Part shown: positions 40,937 through 50,004 of the stretch, in pieces
Position numbering within the stretch: the first letter of the stretch is position 1
Layout: each line of letters begins with the position of its first letter
NCBI GenBank assembly: GCA_963810615.1
Contig: CAWEOA010000002.1
Location: forward strand, 434,001-498,000
Reading direction: 5' to 3'
DNA from: JARRQJ01 sp963810615
Lineage (GTDB): Bacteria > Pseudomonadota > Gammaproteobacteria > DRLM01
Length of the DNA: 64,000 bases
Position numbers and translations under genes: made by a program
The notes under the pieces: model-generated
Database searches by the model: none
The model's input: the letters and a program-made list of their open reading frames with translations, nothing else
Told to the model about the DNA's origin: nothing

Positions 40937-43056
40937 TCACACATCGCCAAACTGGACGCCCTGCCCCAACCAGCGCCGGATCAGCGGCGCCACATGCCGG
41001 GGATAGCGTTCCAGCATCACGACGGCGGCACGTTCCACGGCGGGGATCAGCGACTGGTCGCGCAGCAGATCGGCAACGCGCAACTGCAATATCCCGCTTT
41101 GCCGGGTGCCCAGCACCTCGCCGGGACCGCGCAACTCCAGATCGCGGCGCGCGATCTCGAAACCATCGTTAGTGCGGCGCATCACCGCCAGGCGTTCCCG
41201 CCCCTGGGCGGACAGCGGGGGGCGATACATGAGCACGCAGGCACTGTGCTGGGTACCACGCCCCACCCGTCCCCGCAGTTGATGCAATTGCGCCAAACCG
41301 AGACGCTCGGCGTTTTCGATCACCATCAGACTGGCGTTAGGCACATCCACGCCCACCTCGATCACGGTGGTGGCCACCAGCAAATCCAAGTCACCGGCCT
41401 TGAAGGCCGCCATGATCCGTTCCTTCTCCGCCCCCTTCATGCGACCGTGCAACAGACCCACCCGCAACTCCGGCAAGGCCGCGAGTCAACAAGAGCGGCG
41501 GTCTCCGCCGCGGCCTGACACTGTAAGACCTCCGACTCCTCGATGAGGGTGCACACCCAGTAGGCCTGTTGACCCTGACGGCAGGCGGCCAGGATGCGTT
41601 GAACCACCTGGTCGCGGCGGGTTTCCTGCACCACCACGGTTTCCACCGGCTGGCGCCCCGGCGGCAGCTCATCTATCACCGAACTATCCAGATCCGCATA
41701 GGCCGCCATGGCCAGGGTGCGGGGGATGGGCGTGGCGGTCATGATCAACTGATGGGGATACTGCCCCTGATCGTTGCCCTTCTCCCATAAGGCCAGCCGT
41801 TGATGGACGCCGAAGCGATGTTGTTCATCGATGACGATCAAGCCGAGGCGCTGGAACGCCACGTCGGCTTGGAACAAGGCGTGGGTGCCGACCATCACCG
41901 CCAGTTCGCCCGCCGCAAGCTCGGCTAGCATGGTGCGCCGCGCCTTGGCACCGAGCTTGCCCGCCAGCCAGCCGATCTTTACCTGCAGCGGCGCCAACCA
42001 GATACTGAAATTCTTGAGATGCTGTTCGGCCAGCAATTCGGTGGGGGCCATCACCACCGCTTGATAACCCGCCTCCACCGCCTGCAATACCGCGGCCGCC
42101 GCCACCAGGGTCTTGCCGGAACCCACGTCCCCCTGCACCAGGCGCTGCATGGGGTGGGCACGGCCCAGATCGGCGCAAATCTCGGCGATGACCCGCTGCT
42201 GCGCCCCGGTCAACTGAAAGGACAAGCGGCTTAATAAACCGTCGAACAGCGTCCCCGCCGCCGCCAGCACCGGCGCGCGATGCCGTTCGACCCGGGCGCG
42301 CAACTGGCGAAGACTGAGGTGATGGGCCAGCAACTCCTCGAAGGCCAGGCGCTGCTGCGCGGGATGACGCCCCACCAGTAATTGCTCCACCGGCGCATCG
42401 GGCGGCGGGCGGTGCACATAACGCAAGGCTTCCATCAAGGTGGGCAAGCGTAGCGGCTGCAGGATCTCCGGCGGCAGCCATTCCTGCAGACCCGCCGCCG
42501 AGTCGAGCCGTTCCAGGACCCGCTCGGTCAAACTGCGCAGGGTAAGCTGGTGCAAACCCTCAGTGGTGGGGTAAACCGGGGTCAGGTGTTGCTCGCCGTC
42601 CTCCGGGGAATCGGCGACGACCGGCGTGTATTCGGGGTGGACCATCTCCAAGGTGACCGCACCGCGGCGCACATCACCGAAACAGCGCAGCCTCCGCCCC
42701 CGCTCCAGGCCCTCGTGCTGCTTGGCGGAAAAATGGAAGAAGCGCAGCGTCAGGCTGCCGGTGCCATCGCTGATTCGGACCAGCAACATAGCACGCCGGC
42801 CGCGCTGCACCTCGCTGTGCAGCACCTCGCCCTGTACCACCGCTTCATCGCCGGGATGCAGGGCACCGATAGGCACAACCTGGGTACGGTCCTGATAACG
42901 GGCCGGGAGGTGAAACAACAGATCCTGAACGGTCTCGACGCCCAATTTTTGCAGGCGCACCGCCAGCCGCGGCCCCACACCCTTGAGATAGGTGATGGGC
43001 GTCGCCAATGAAGCGCCGGCAGCGGCCGATTTTGCCTCCGGGATGATGGTACTCAT
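40937..43056 (-). pseudogene. recG: ATP-dependent DNA helicase RecG, interrupted by an apparent frameshift
   Basis: RecG remodels stalled replication forks. The N-terminal 525 residues (43056 to about 41480) carry the wedge domain, Walker A QGDVGSGKT and the DEQHRFG box. The C-terminal part (helicase motifs IV-VI, LLHGRMKGAEKE, TTVIEVGVDVPNA, QLRGRVGRG) continues in another frame from about 41480 to 40937. A single missing G in the GGCC/GCG run at 41478-41482 would restore a normal sequence across the junction (SRALPEL). Everything else is intact, so a sequencing error is as likely as a true mutation. Confidence 0.85.
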
Positions 43057-43102
43057 CCTTATCCCCTCACCGATCCGCTGTCCCTGAGTGAAAGATTATT
43101 TT

Positions 43103-43486
43103 CTAAGCAAGCACCATCACGGCGTCGGCCTCCACTGCCGCACCTTTCGGCAGGGAAGCGACACCGATGGCGGCCCGCGCCGGATAGGGCGCTTGGAAGT
43201 AACCGGCCATCGCTTCATTGACCAGAGGAAAATGGGCGAGATCGGTGAGATAGATATTCAATTTCACGACATCCGCCAAACTACCACCCGCGGCCCCCGC
43301 CACCGCCTGCAAATTGTCGAACACCTGACGGATCTGCGTCCCCATATCCCCTTCCACCAGCTGCATGGTCTGCGGCACCAGTGGTATCTGCCCGGACAGG
43401 TACACTGTGTCGCCGACCTTCACCGCCTGGGAATAGGTGCCAATGGCGGCGGGCGCCGCCGCCGTGTTGATGATCTCGCGCGCCAT
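43103..43486 (-). CDS. ridA: RidA family 2-iminobutanoate/2-iminopropanoate deaminase
   Basis: A 127-residue protein of the YjgF/RidA fold. It hydrolyses reactive imine intermediates. The GTYSQAVKVGDTVYLSGQIPL block and the arginine in PARAAIGVASLPKGA near the C-terminus, which binds the substrate carboxylate, are conserved. It starts close to the spoT stop, an arrangement shared by many gammaproteobacteria. Confidence 0.95.
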   Translation of the reverse strand: MAREIINTAAAPAAIGTYSQAVKVGDTVYLSGQIPLVPQTMQLVEGDMGTQIRQVFDNLQAVAGAAGGSLADVVKLNIYLTDLAHFPLVNEAMAGYFQAPYPARAAIGVASLPKGAAVEADAVMVLA

Positions 43487-43492
43487 GCAGTA

Positions 43493-45766
43493 TTACCCCC
43501 TAGTTCGTGTAATTCGCGCCACTAAATCGATGGAACGCAGCCGCCGCATGATGCGCGCCAGATGACGGCGGTCATGTACCTCCACCACCAAGGTCAAGGT
43601 GCTGAAACGGCCGTCCCGCTCCTCCAGGCTGATATTGTCGATATTGGCGTCCAACTCCGCAATGGCCGCCGCTACGGTGGCCAGGGCCCCGCGCTGATTG
43701 GCCACACCCATGCGGATCTCCACCGGGAACTCGCCTTGCACCTCCGTCTCCCAGGCCACGTCTATCCATTTTTCCGGGCGGTTGCGGTATTCCGTCAGGT
43801 TCTTGCAGTTCTCTGCGTGGATGACGATGCCGCGGCCGGCGGTGACAAAACCGACGATGGGGTCGCCGGGGATGGGTCGGCAGCATTTGGCGAAGGTCAC
43901 CACCATGCCCTCGGTACCCTTGATGGCCAAGGGCCGGCTGTGATTACGCCCGCCACCCCGCAGCCAGGCCGGCACATAACGGGTGAAGACCTTCTTCAAG
44001 GCCCCCGGCCGTCCCTTACCCTTCTCCTGGTCCTTGTCGGTGACCAGATAACGGGCCACCAGGGAGGCCATACGGTTGCCGAGACCGATGTTCTCCAGCA
44101 GATCGTCCGTGGTGGCGAACTTGAGTTCTTTGACCACCGCCTCCAGCCGCGCCGCCGGTATTTGCTCGAAGTTCAGCGGCGATCCCGCCAGGGCCTTTTC
44201 CAGCAAACGCCGGCCCAGCTGGATGGCCTCTTCGCGCTTGAGATTCTTCAGGTAATGACGGATGTTGGCGCGGGCCTTGCCCGTAACCACAAAATTGAGC
44301 CACACCGGATTGGGTCGCGCCCCCGGCGCGGTGATGATCTCCAGGGTCTGGCCGTTGCTCAAGGGGCTGCGCAGCGGCGCCAGACGGCGGTCGATCTTGG
44401 CCGCCACGCAAGTATTACCGACATCGGTGTGCACCGCATAGGCGAAGTCCACGGCGGTCGCCCCGCGGGGCAGCTTCATGATCTCGCCGCGCGGTGTAAA
44501 TACATAGACCTCGTCGGGGAAGAGATCGATCTTGACGTTCTCGAGAAACTCCATGGAATTGCCGGCGTTCTTCTGCATCTCCAGCAGGCCGCGCAACCAT
44601 TCGCGGGCGCGGGCTTGGGCGCTGGCGCCGCTGGCGTCGCCGGACTTGTACAACCAGTGGGCGGCGATGCCCGCCTCGGCCACCTTGTCCATGTCCTCGC
44701 TGCGGATCTGCACCTCGATGGGCACGCCGAAGGGCCCGAACAGCACGGTATGCAGAGACTGATAGCCGTTGGTCTTGGGGATGGCAATGTAATCCTTGAA
44801 CTTCCCGGGCACCGGCTTATAGAGATTGTGCACCGCGCCCAGCGCCCGGTAACAGGTATCCACCTTGTCGACAACGATGCGGAAGGCGTGGACGTCGAAG
44901 ACCTCGGAGAAGGGCAGGACCTTCTGGCGCATCTTGCGGTAGATGCTATACAGATGTTTTTCCCGGCCGATGACCCGGGCGGGCAACCCTTCATCCTGCA
45001 GGCGCTGCTCGATCACCCCCTGGATCTTCTGTACGACTTCCTTGCGGTTGCCGCGGCTCTTCTTCACCGCCTCAGTCAGCACCCGATAACGAATGGGATA
45101 CAGGCCGGCAAAGCCCAGATCCTCCAATTCGAGACGAATGGCGTTCATACCCAGGCGGTTAGCGATGGGCACGTAGATCTCCAGGGTCTCGCGGGAGATG
45201 CGGCGGCGCTTGGCGGGCGACAAGGCCCCCAGTGTCCGCATATTGTGGAGACGGTCGGCGAATTTTACCAGGATAACGCGGATATCGCGCACCATGGCCA
45301 GCATCATCTTGCGAAAATTTTCCGCCTGCGCCTCGGCCTTACTGCTGAAACGGATCTGGGTCAGTTTGCTGACGCCGTCCACCAATTCGGCCACCTCTTC
45401 GCCGAACTGGGTGGCCAATTGATCCTTAGCGGTAGGGGTATCCTCGATGACATCATGCAGCAGGGCCGCCATGATGCTCTGATGATCCATGCGCATTTCG
45501 GCCAGGATGCGGGCCACGGCGAGGGGATGCTGTACGTAAGGCTCGCCGGACAGGCGCAGCTGGCCCTGATGGGCCGCCACCGCAAAGTCGCAGGCGCGAC
45601 GAATATCTGCGATGTGGGCGTCGTCAAGATAACCGGCGAGCAGCTCACACAGCTCACCGGTTAATATCTGCGTTTTGTCTTGAGCGGTAAGGGGAGAGGA
45701 TTGAACGGGATCGGCGATATTCAAGGTCGATTCAGGGAAGAGGAGGCGTTTACTCCTCCCCGACAT
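43493..45766 (-). CDS. spoT: bifunctional (p)ppGpp synthase/hydrolase SpoT
   Basis: A 757-residue stringent-response enzyme. The HD hydrolase domain is intact (LLHDVIEDT near residue 90), followed by the synthetase domain with GREKHLYSIYRKM and KDYIAIPKTNGYQSLHT, the TGS domain near residue 400 (VFTPRGEIMKLPRGATAVDF), and a C-terminal ACT domain. Hydrolase motif retention points to SpoT rather than RelA. ATG 45766 follows AGGGAG and lies within the end of rpoZ (17-base overlap). Confidence 0.96.
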   Translation of the reverse strand: MSGRSKRLLFPESTLNIADPVQSSPLTAQDKTQILTGELCELLAGYLDDAHIADIRRACDFAVAAHQGQLRLSGEPYVQHPLAVARILAEMRMDHQSIMAALLHDVIEDTPTAKDQLATQFGEEVAELVDGVSKLTQIRFSSKAEAQAENFRKMMLAMVRDIRVILVKFADRLHNMRTLGALSPAKRRRISRETLEIYVPIANRLGMNAIRLELEDLGFAGLYPIRYRVLTEAVKKSRGNRKEVVQKIQGVIEQRLQDEGLPARVIGREKHLYSIYRKMRQKVLPFSEVFDVHAFRIVVDKVDTCYRALGAVHNLYKPVPGKFKDYIAIPKTNGYQSLHTVLFGPFGVPIEVQIRSEDMDKVAEAGIAAHWLYKSGDASGASAQARAREWLRGLLEMQKNAGNSMEFLENVKIDLFPDEVYVFTPRGEIMKLPRGATAVDFAYAVHTDVGNTCVAAKIDRRLAPLRSPLSNGQTLEIITAPGARPNPVWLNFVVTGKARANIRHYLKNLKREEAIQLGRRLLEKALAGSPLNFEQIPAARLEAVVKELKFATTDDLLENIGLGNRMASLVARYLVTDKDQEKGKGRPGALKKVFTRYVPAWLRGGGRNHSRPLAIKGTEGMVVTFAKCCRPIPGDPIVGFVTAGRGIVIHAENCKNLTEYRNRPEKWIDVAWETEVQGEFPVEIRMGVANQRGALATVAAAIAELDANIDNISLEERDGRFSTLTLVVEVHDRRHLARIMRRLRSIDLVARITRTRG

Positions 45767-46076
45767 CTCCCTGCCCAATCACCGGCTGCGGTAGAATATG
45801 CTCGCCGACCTCGGCCTCGATCTCGGCGCGTTCCAACTCGCTCATCTCGGCGGCGCGGGCCTCTTCGTCGGCGCTGATTTCATCCAGGATGGCGGAATTG
45901 ATATTGCCGGAGGCAATCTCACGCAGGGCCATCACGGTGACCTTATCGTTCTCCCACGGCAGGGTGGGTTGGCTGGTACCCTTGGCCAGTTGTCGTGCCC
46001 GTCGCGTCGCGACCAGCACCAGATGGAAACGGTTGTCCACATTATCCAAACAATCTTCAACAGTAACACGCGCCAT
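45750..46076 (-). CDS. rpoZ: RNA polymerase omega subunit
   Basis: A 108-residue omega subunit starting MARVTVEDCLDNVDNRFHLV, with the conserved RARQLAKG segment. It assists assembly of core RNA polymerase. ATG 46076 has GGAGAC five bases upstream; an earlier TTG is less likely. The C-terminus is acidic and longer than in E. coli (91 residues). Order gmk-rpoZ-spoT is conserved. Confidence 0.95.
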   Translation of the reverse strand: MARVTVEDCLDNVDNRFHLVLVATRRARQLAKGTSQPTLPWENDKVTVMALREIASGNINSAILDEISADEEARAAEMSELERAEIEAEVGEHILPQPVIGQGDVGEE

Positions 46077-46151
46077 AATAGTCTCCAAGTGATGCTCTAA
46101 TTGAGCAGTATACCCTCTAATTATCCAGGTTTGGAATGTTTGGGCGGGCGC

Positions 46152-46769
46152 CTAGCCCTCTTTCAGCAGGCTTGCCAGCAGCTCGTGCAGTACCGCCTCC
46201 TGGGCCTCCCGCCTGAAATTCCGAGCCTGAACGATGGACTGCAGATCGGTAACTGCTTGCCCGAAATCGTCATTGACCAATAAATAATCATATTCCGTGT
46301 AATGGGATATATCCTCTCTGGCCTCTTGCATGCGCCGGGCGATGATGGCCTCGCTGTCCTGCCCCCTGGCCCGCAGGCGCTGTTCCAATACCTCCCGGGA
46401 GGGGGGCAGAATGAAGATCGTCACCGCCGCGGGAAACAGCTGGAGCAGCTGTCGGGCCCCCTGCCAATCGATCTCCACAATTACGTCCTGGCCGTCGTGC
46501 AGCTGCTGGACCACCGCCGCCTTGCTGGTGCCGTAGAAATTATCGAACACCCGGGCATATTCCAAAAACGCCCCCGCGGAGATCATGGCCTGAAACTGCT
46601 CCGGGCTGACAAAATGATAATGCACCCCCTGCTCTTCCCCCGGACGCAGGGGACGGGTGGTGTGCGACACCGACAGCGTCAGCCCCGGTTCCCTGGCCAA
46701 CAATTCCCGCACTAGGCTGGTCTTTCCCGCCCCGGAGGGGGCGGAGATGATGTAAAGGGTACCGTGCAT
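46152..46769 (-). CDS. gmk: guanylate kinase
   Basis: A 205-residue enzyme phosphorylating GMP to GDP. The Walker A motif APSGAGKTS, the SVSHTTRPLRPGE segment that binds GMP, and EIDWQGARQL are all present. First gene of the gmk-rpoZ-spoT-ridA-recG group. Confidence 0.97.
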   Translation of the reverse strand: MHGTLYIISAPSGAGKTSLVRELLAREPGLTLSVSHTTRPLRPGEEQGVHYHFVSPEQFQAMISAGAFLEYARVFDNFYGTSKAAVVQQLHDGQDVIVEIDWQGARQLLQLFPAAVTIFILPPSREVLEQRLRARGQDSEAIIARRMQEAREDISHYTEYDYLLVNDDFGQAVTDLQSIVQARNFRREAQEAVLHELLASLLKEG

Positions 46770-47133
46770 GATGCTCCGTCTAATTCTTCACCATTACTGA
46801 AAAATCCTGCTAGTGTACCTAAACCTCCGGCAATAGCCACAAGGCCCCGCTTCCATGGTGCGCGGGTCGTGGACATCCGTCGCATCTGCGGCGGGGATCA
46901 ATACACCGCTAGGGGAACGCAACACCAATGCGGCCGACGCCATCAAGCTCTCCAACCAGTATGAAACTTCTTCCCGTCGGCTCGAGACTTATTTTACTTA
47001 AGCTTACATTTTCTGGTATGAACCACTGTTTCAGGCGCGAGTCCAAATCACCGATACACATATCCGCTGAACGCAGTCCTTTCGGCACCAATTAACAGAT
47101 CAATTCCGAACAAATCACATAGGAGCAATTGCC
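46770..47133. other. intergenic region upstream of the Spy-like gene
   Basis: No gene seen. Plus-strand TTTACT (46993-46998) and an extended -10 TGGTATGAA (47015-47022, -10 hexamer 47017-47022) with an 18-base spacer form a weak promoter candidate about 110 bases before the Spy-like gene. A clear ribosome binding site AGGAGC lies at 47121-47126. Confidence 0.35.
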
Positions 47134-47724
47134 ATGATCAATTTCAAGGGGCGCATCCATCAAATCGCCGCCGTCGCGGGCCTGGCGGCGTCGGTTCTCA
47201 TGTTCAGCGTAGGCGGTTCCAGCGCATGGGCCGACTCCGATATGAGCTGTCACTCCGGAATGGGCATGGGCGGCCATGGCATGCACGGCATGGGCGGAGG
47301 TATGGGTTACGGGATGCACGGCATGCAACCCCATAACGTCGCCGAACATTTCTTGAAAATGGGTACGACTCTAAATTTGACCGATACCCAAATCAAACAG
47401 CTCACCAAGCTCCGCGATGAATATATAGATAAGAACGCCACGGCCGAGCAACAACTCAAAGTGGCCTACGAAGATCTGGGGCGGGCCTTGTATGGCGACA
47501 GCGTCGACATGAAAACCGTCAACACCCTGTTCGAGAAGATCGGCAAGATGGACGGCCAGCTGTGGCATGCGTACGCGCAGCAGCTGCACGACATCAAGGC
47601 CATGCTGACCGCCGAACAGAAACAATCCCTGGACGCCATGTGGCACCACGGACCCCGCGGGATGCACGGGGACGGGCCTATGCATCACGGCGACATGCCC
47701 ATGAAAAAAGGTATGGGCATGTAA
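47134..47724 (+). CDS. Met/His-rich Spy/CpxP-like periplasmic protein
   Basis: A 196-residue periplasmic protein with signal sequence (cleaved near SSAWA). A Gly/Met/His-rich segment follows (MGMGGHGMHGMGGGMGYGMH), then the LTxxQ-type helical domain (LNLTDTQIKQLTKLRDEYID and MLTAEQKQSLDAMW). The protein ends in a second Met/His-rich tail. Spy and CpxP are ATP-independent chaperones and ZraP-type members bind zinc or copper. The Met/His stretches suggest soft-metal binding; the metal is not determined by the sequence. Confidence 0.85.
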   Translation: MINFKGRIHQIAAVAGLAASVLMFSVGGSSAWADSDMSCHSGMGMGGHGMHGMGGGMGYGMHGMQPHNVAEHFLKMGTTLNLTDTQIKQLTKLRDEYIDKNATAEQQLKVAYEDLGRALYGDSVDMKTVNTLFEKIGKMDGQLWHAYAQQLHDIKAMLTAEQKQSLDAMWHHGPRGMHGDGPMHHGDMPMKKGMGM

Positions 47725-47739
47725 GCGACCGTCCACTCG

Positions 47740-47774
47740 GCCGCCGCCTTAATGACATCGATCGAGGCGGCGGC
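47740..47774. other. GC-rich hairpin after the Spy-like gene
   Basis: A 9-base perfect inverted repeat (GCCGCCGCC at 47740-47748 and GGCGGCGGC at 47766-47774) with a 17-base loop stands just after the stop. No T tract follows, so its function as terminator is doubtful. Confidence 0.35.
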
Positions 47775-47862
47775 ATTGCCGTTCAAATCATTGAAACAAT
47801 CGATCAGCCGCAACCCGAATCGGTTAGACTGGAGTATCCGACCGCTCGGCCTGCGCCTATCC

Positions 47863-49042
47863 ATGACCTCACTTAAAGCCCATTTTCTCCTCGATCCGGA
47901 CATCATCTATTTGAATCATGGCTCCTACGGCGCCACGCCGCGCGCGGTGTTCGAAGTGTATCAGCAGCGGCAGCGGCAACTTGAACGCGAACCGGTCAGA
48001 TTCATCAACGACGAACTGCCTGCCCTGCTCAAAGACGCCCGGCGTGCGCTCGGGACGCTACCTCAACGCCGATGCCGATGATCTCGTTTATGTACCCAAT
48101 GCCACCTTCGGCCTCAATATCGTCGCGCACTCCCTACCCTTGCAGGCGAGCGATGAAATAATGACCACCGATCACGAATACGGCGCCACCTACAACCTCT
48201 GGTCGACTATCTGTCAAAAGCGCGGCGCAAAGCTCATCAAGCAGCCGCTGTCGTTTCCCGTCTCATCCGATGCGGAGATGCTCGAGGAGATTTGGAACGG
48301 CATCACACCGCGCACCAAGGTAATCTTCATCAGTCATATCACCTCGCCGACTGCGCTGCGCCTCCCGGTGGAGGCCTTGTGTCAACGCGCCCGAGAGGCG
48401 GGCTTGATAACGGTCATCGACGGCGCGCACGCCCCCGGCCAAATCACCCTGGACCTTGATGCTCTGGGCGCGGACTTCTATGTAGGCAACTGCCACAAAT
48501 GGTTGTGCAGCCCCAAAGGCGCGGGTTTTCTCCATACCCGGCGTTCCCGCCAAGCGCTCATTGAACCTTTGGTCATCGGCTGGGGATGGGGGGAATATCG
48601 CAAGCCTTCGGATGAGCCGGCTTTTATCGACGCCCTGCAGCGCCAGGGCACCGATGATCTCTCCGCCTACCTGAGCGTTCCGGCGGCCATCGAATTTCAG
48701 ACGCAACATCATTGGCCGGAAGTGCGCGCCCACTGCCACACCTTGCTCGCAGCAACACTAAAGCAGGCCGGCGAACTCACCGGCTTGCGCTCGCCGTATC
48801 CGGCACAGGGACAGCACTATGCGCAAATGGCGGTGATACCCCTCCCGCCCATTCATGATCTGGAAACGTTCAACAGGCGCCTGTATGAAAAATACCGAAT
48901 TCAAATTCCATGCATCGCGTGGAACGGACGCCAGTACCTGCGCATTTCCGTTCAAGCATACAATTCAGAGGAAGATTTACAGGCCTTGCTGCAGGTGCTT
49001 GGGACCGAATTAGCGGAACAACAAATGATTCCAGGCGAATAA
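47863..49042 (+). pseudogene. class V aminotransferase-fold (isopenicillin-N-epimerase-like) PLP protein with apparent frameshift
   Basis: A PLP enzyme of the cysteine desulfurase/isopenicillin N epimerase-like group. The N-terminal part MTSLKAHFLLDPDIIYLNHG and SYGATPRAVFEVYQ runs from ATG 47863 to about 48057; the rest continues in another frame, with VYVPNATFGLNIVA, VIDGAHAPGQ and the PLP-lysine segment NCHKWLCSPKGAG. One extra base near 48055-48060 accounts for the break, and the joined sequence ALGT-YLNADADD fits the family. Otherwise intact, so either a recent mutation or a sequence error. Confidence 0.8.
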
Positions 49043-49074
49043 ATAAACGCATTTATGCAGGTGCGCAGCCGAGA

Positions 49075-49686
49075 TTACTCTTGGCTCGGTAGTCCCAGCA
49101 GCCCCTTCACGTAGTCGGATGGTTCAGCTTTGAAGGCAAAGGCCATGACCTCGAAATCGTCCGGAACCGGCAGTACACCCACCTTACTGAACCCGGCCGC
49201 GAGCAAAATAGCCATCAGCGATTTCGGCGTAAAGCCCGTCTTATGCGCAAAAAAATCGCTCCCGCTTCTTTCGATTTCCCCACCATGCCCATATATGACG
49301 TCGCGCACCGTAATCGGACCCATAGCCGACTGGTACAACACGTCATCGATATCCATGTCTCTTTCAACCGTAATGCGCATGACTTCCTTCATGTCCGGCA
49401 CACGGATGAAAACAAAGCCTTCCGGTTTCAGGACGTGTAGAAAACCGGCCAGCACCTTGAGAGCGTCATGGCGGTAATAGTGCTCCAAATTATGCGAGCA
49501 ATATATAGAGTCATACTCGGCAGCGGGCAAAGTGGTTAATTGGCGCGCATCGCATACCACGTCCGGATTCCCCCGGGGGTCGATATCCAGCAGCACATGC
49601 TCCCAACCGGCATACTGAGGCGGCAAGGGGATGGTTTTGTTATTCCCCCCGACATTGAGCACTCTTCTCACAATATTTGTTTCCAT
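49075..49686 (-). CDS. SAM-dependent methyltransferase, type 11-like
   Basis: A 203-residue Rossmann-fold protein. VRRVLNVGGNNKTIPL and VLLDIDPRGNPDVVCDA form the SAM-binding region, and DSIYCSHNLEHY matches the motif of Methyltransf_11 proteins that act on small molecules or sugars. The FVFIRVPDM segment near residue 95 follows. Substrate unknown. It converges with the aminotransferase gene. Confidence 0.8.
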   Translation of the reverse strand: METNIVRRVLNVGGNNKTIPLPPQYAGWEHVLLDIDPRGNPDVVCDARQLTTLPAAEYDSIYCSHNLEHYYRHDALKVLAGFLHVLKPEGFVFIRVPDMKEVMRITVERDMDIDDVLYQSAMGPITVRDVIYGHGGEIERSGSDFFAHKTGFTPKSLMAILLAAGFSKVGVLPVPDDFEVMAFAFKAEPSDYVKGLLGLPSQE

Positions 49687-50004
49687 CGGCGATACTTACT
49701 CAATAGGCTATTTGTCCGGAAACCCGCTTAACAAATCCGACCCACCAATTCCTCTCCATATAACCATGGGATTTATTCACCCCAACATCCGATGAATTCG
49801 AGCGGCCGGCATCATATTCACATGCGGATACACAGCATATTAACAATGCGCTGCGGCAATAATTTATACAGCAATGGCAACCTCGCGAAATGACGCGCAA
49901 ATTAACCACAGCCCATCGCTGCTTGTGATTGTATAAGGAATCACGATAACGCGCGGCATGAAAAAAACCAGGGTCTATACCCAAATAATCAAATCGTCAT
50001 CCAA
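49687..50004. other. intergenic region, no recognised feature
   Basis: An AT-rich 318-base gap between two minus-strand genes. Open frames in it are Cys-rich artefact-like sequences with no ribosome binding site. Confidence 0.35.

Noticed and set aside
40937..41476. A separate helicase gene
   Set aside because: Its motifs are exactly those missing from the longer RecG frame, so it is the 3' half of recG.
43562..45664. A 700-codon open frame on the plus strand
   Set aside because: It is antisense to spoT, whose protein has all catalytic motifs. The long frame is a by-product of high GC content.
47740..47774. A rho-independent terminator after the Spy-like gene
   Set aside because: The hairpin is good but no T tract follows, so it is listed only as a hairpin.
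49700..49984. A 94-codon minus-strand frame
   Set aside because: Cys-rich random-looking product, no ribosome binding site, no membrane helix.
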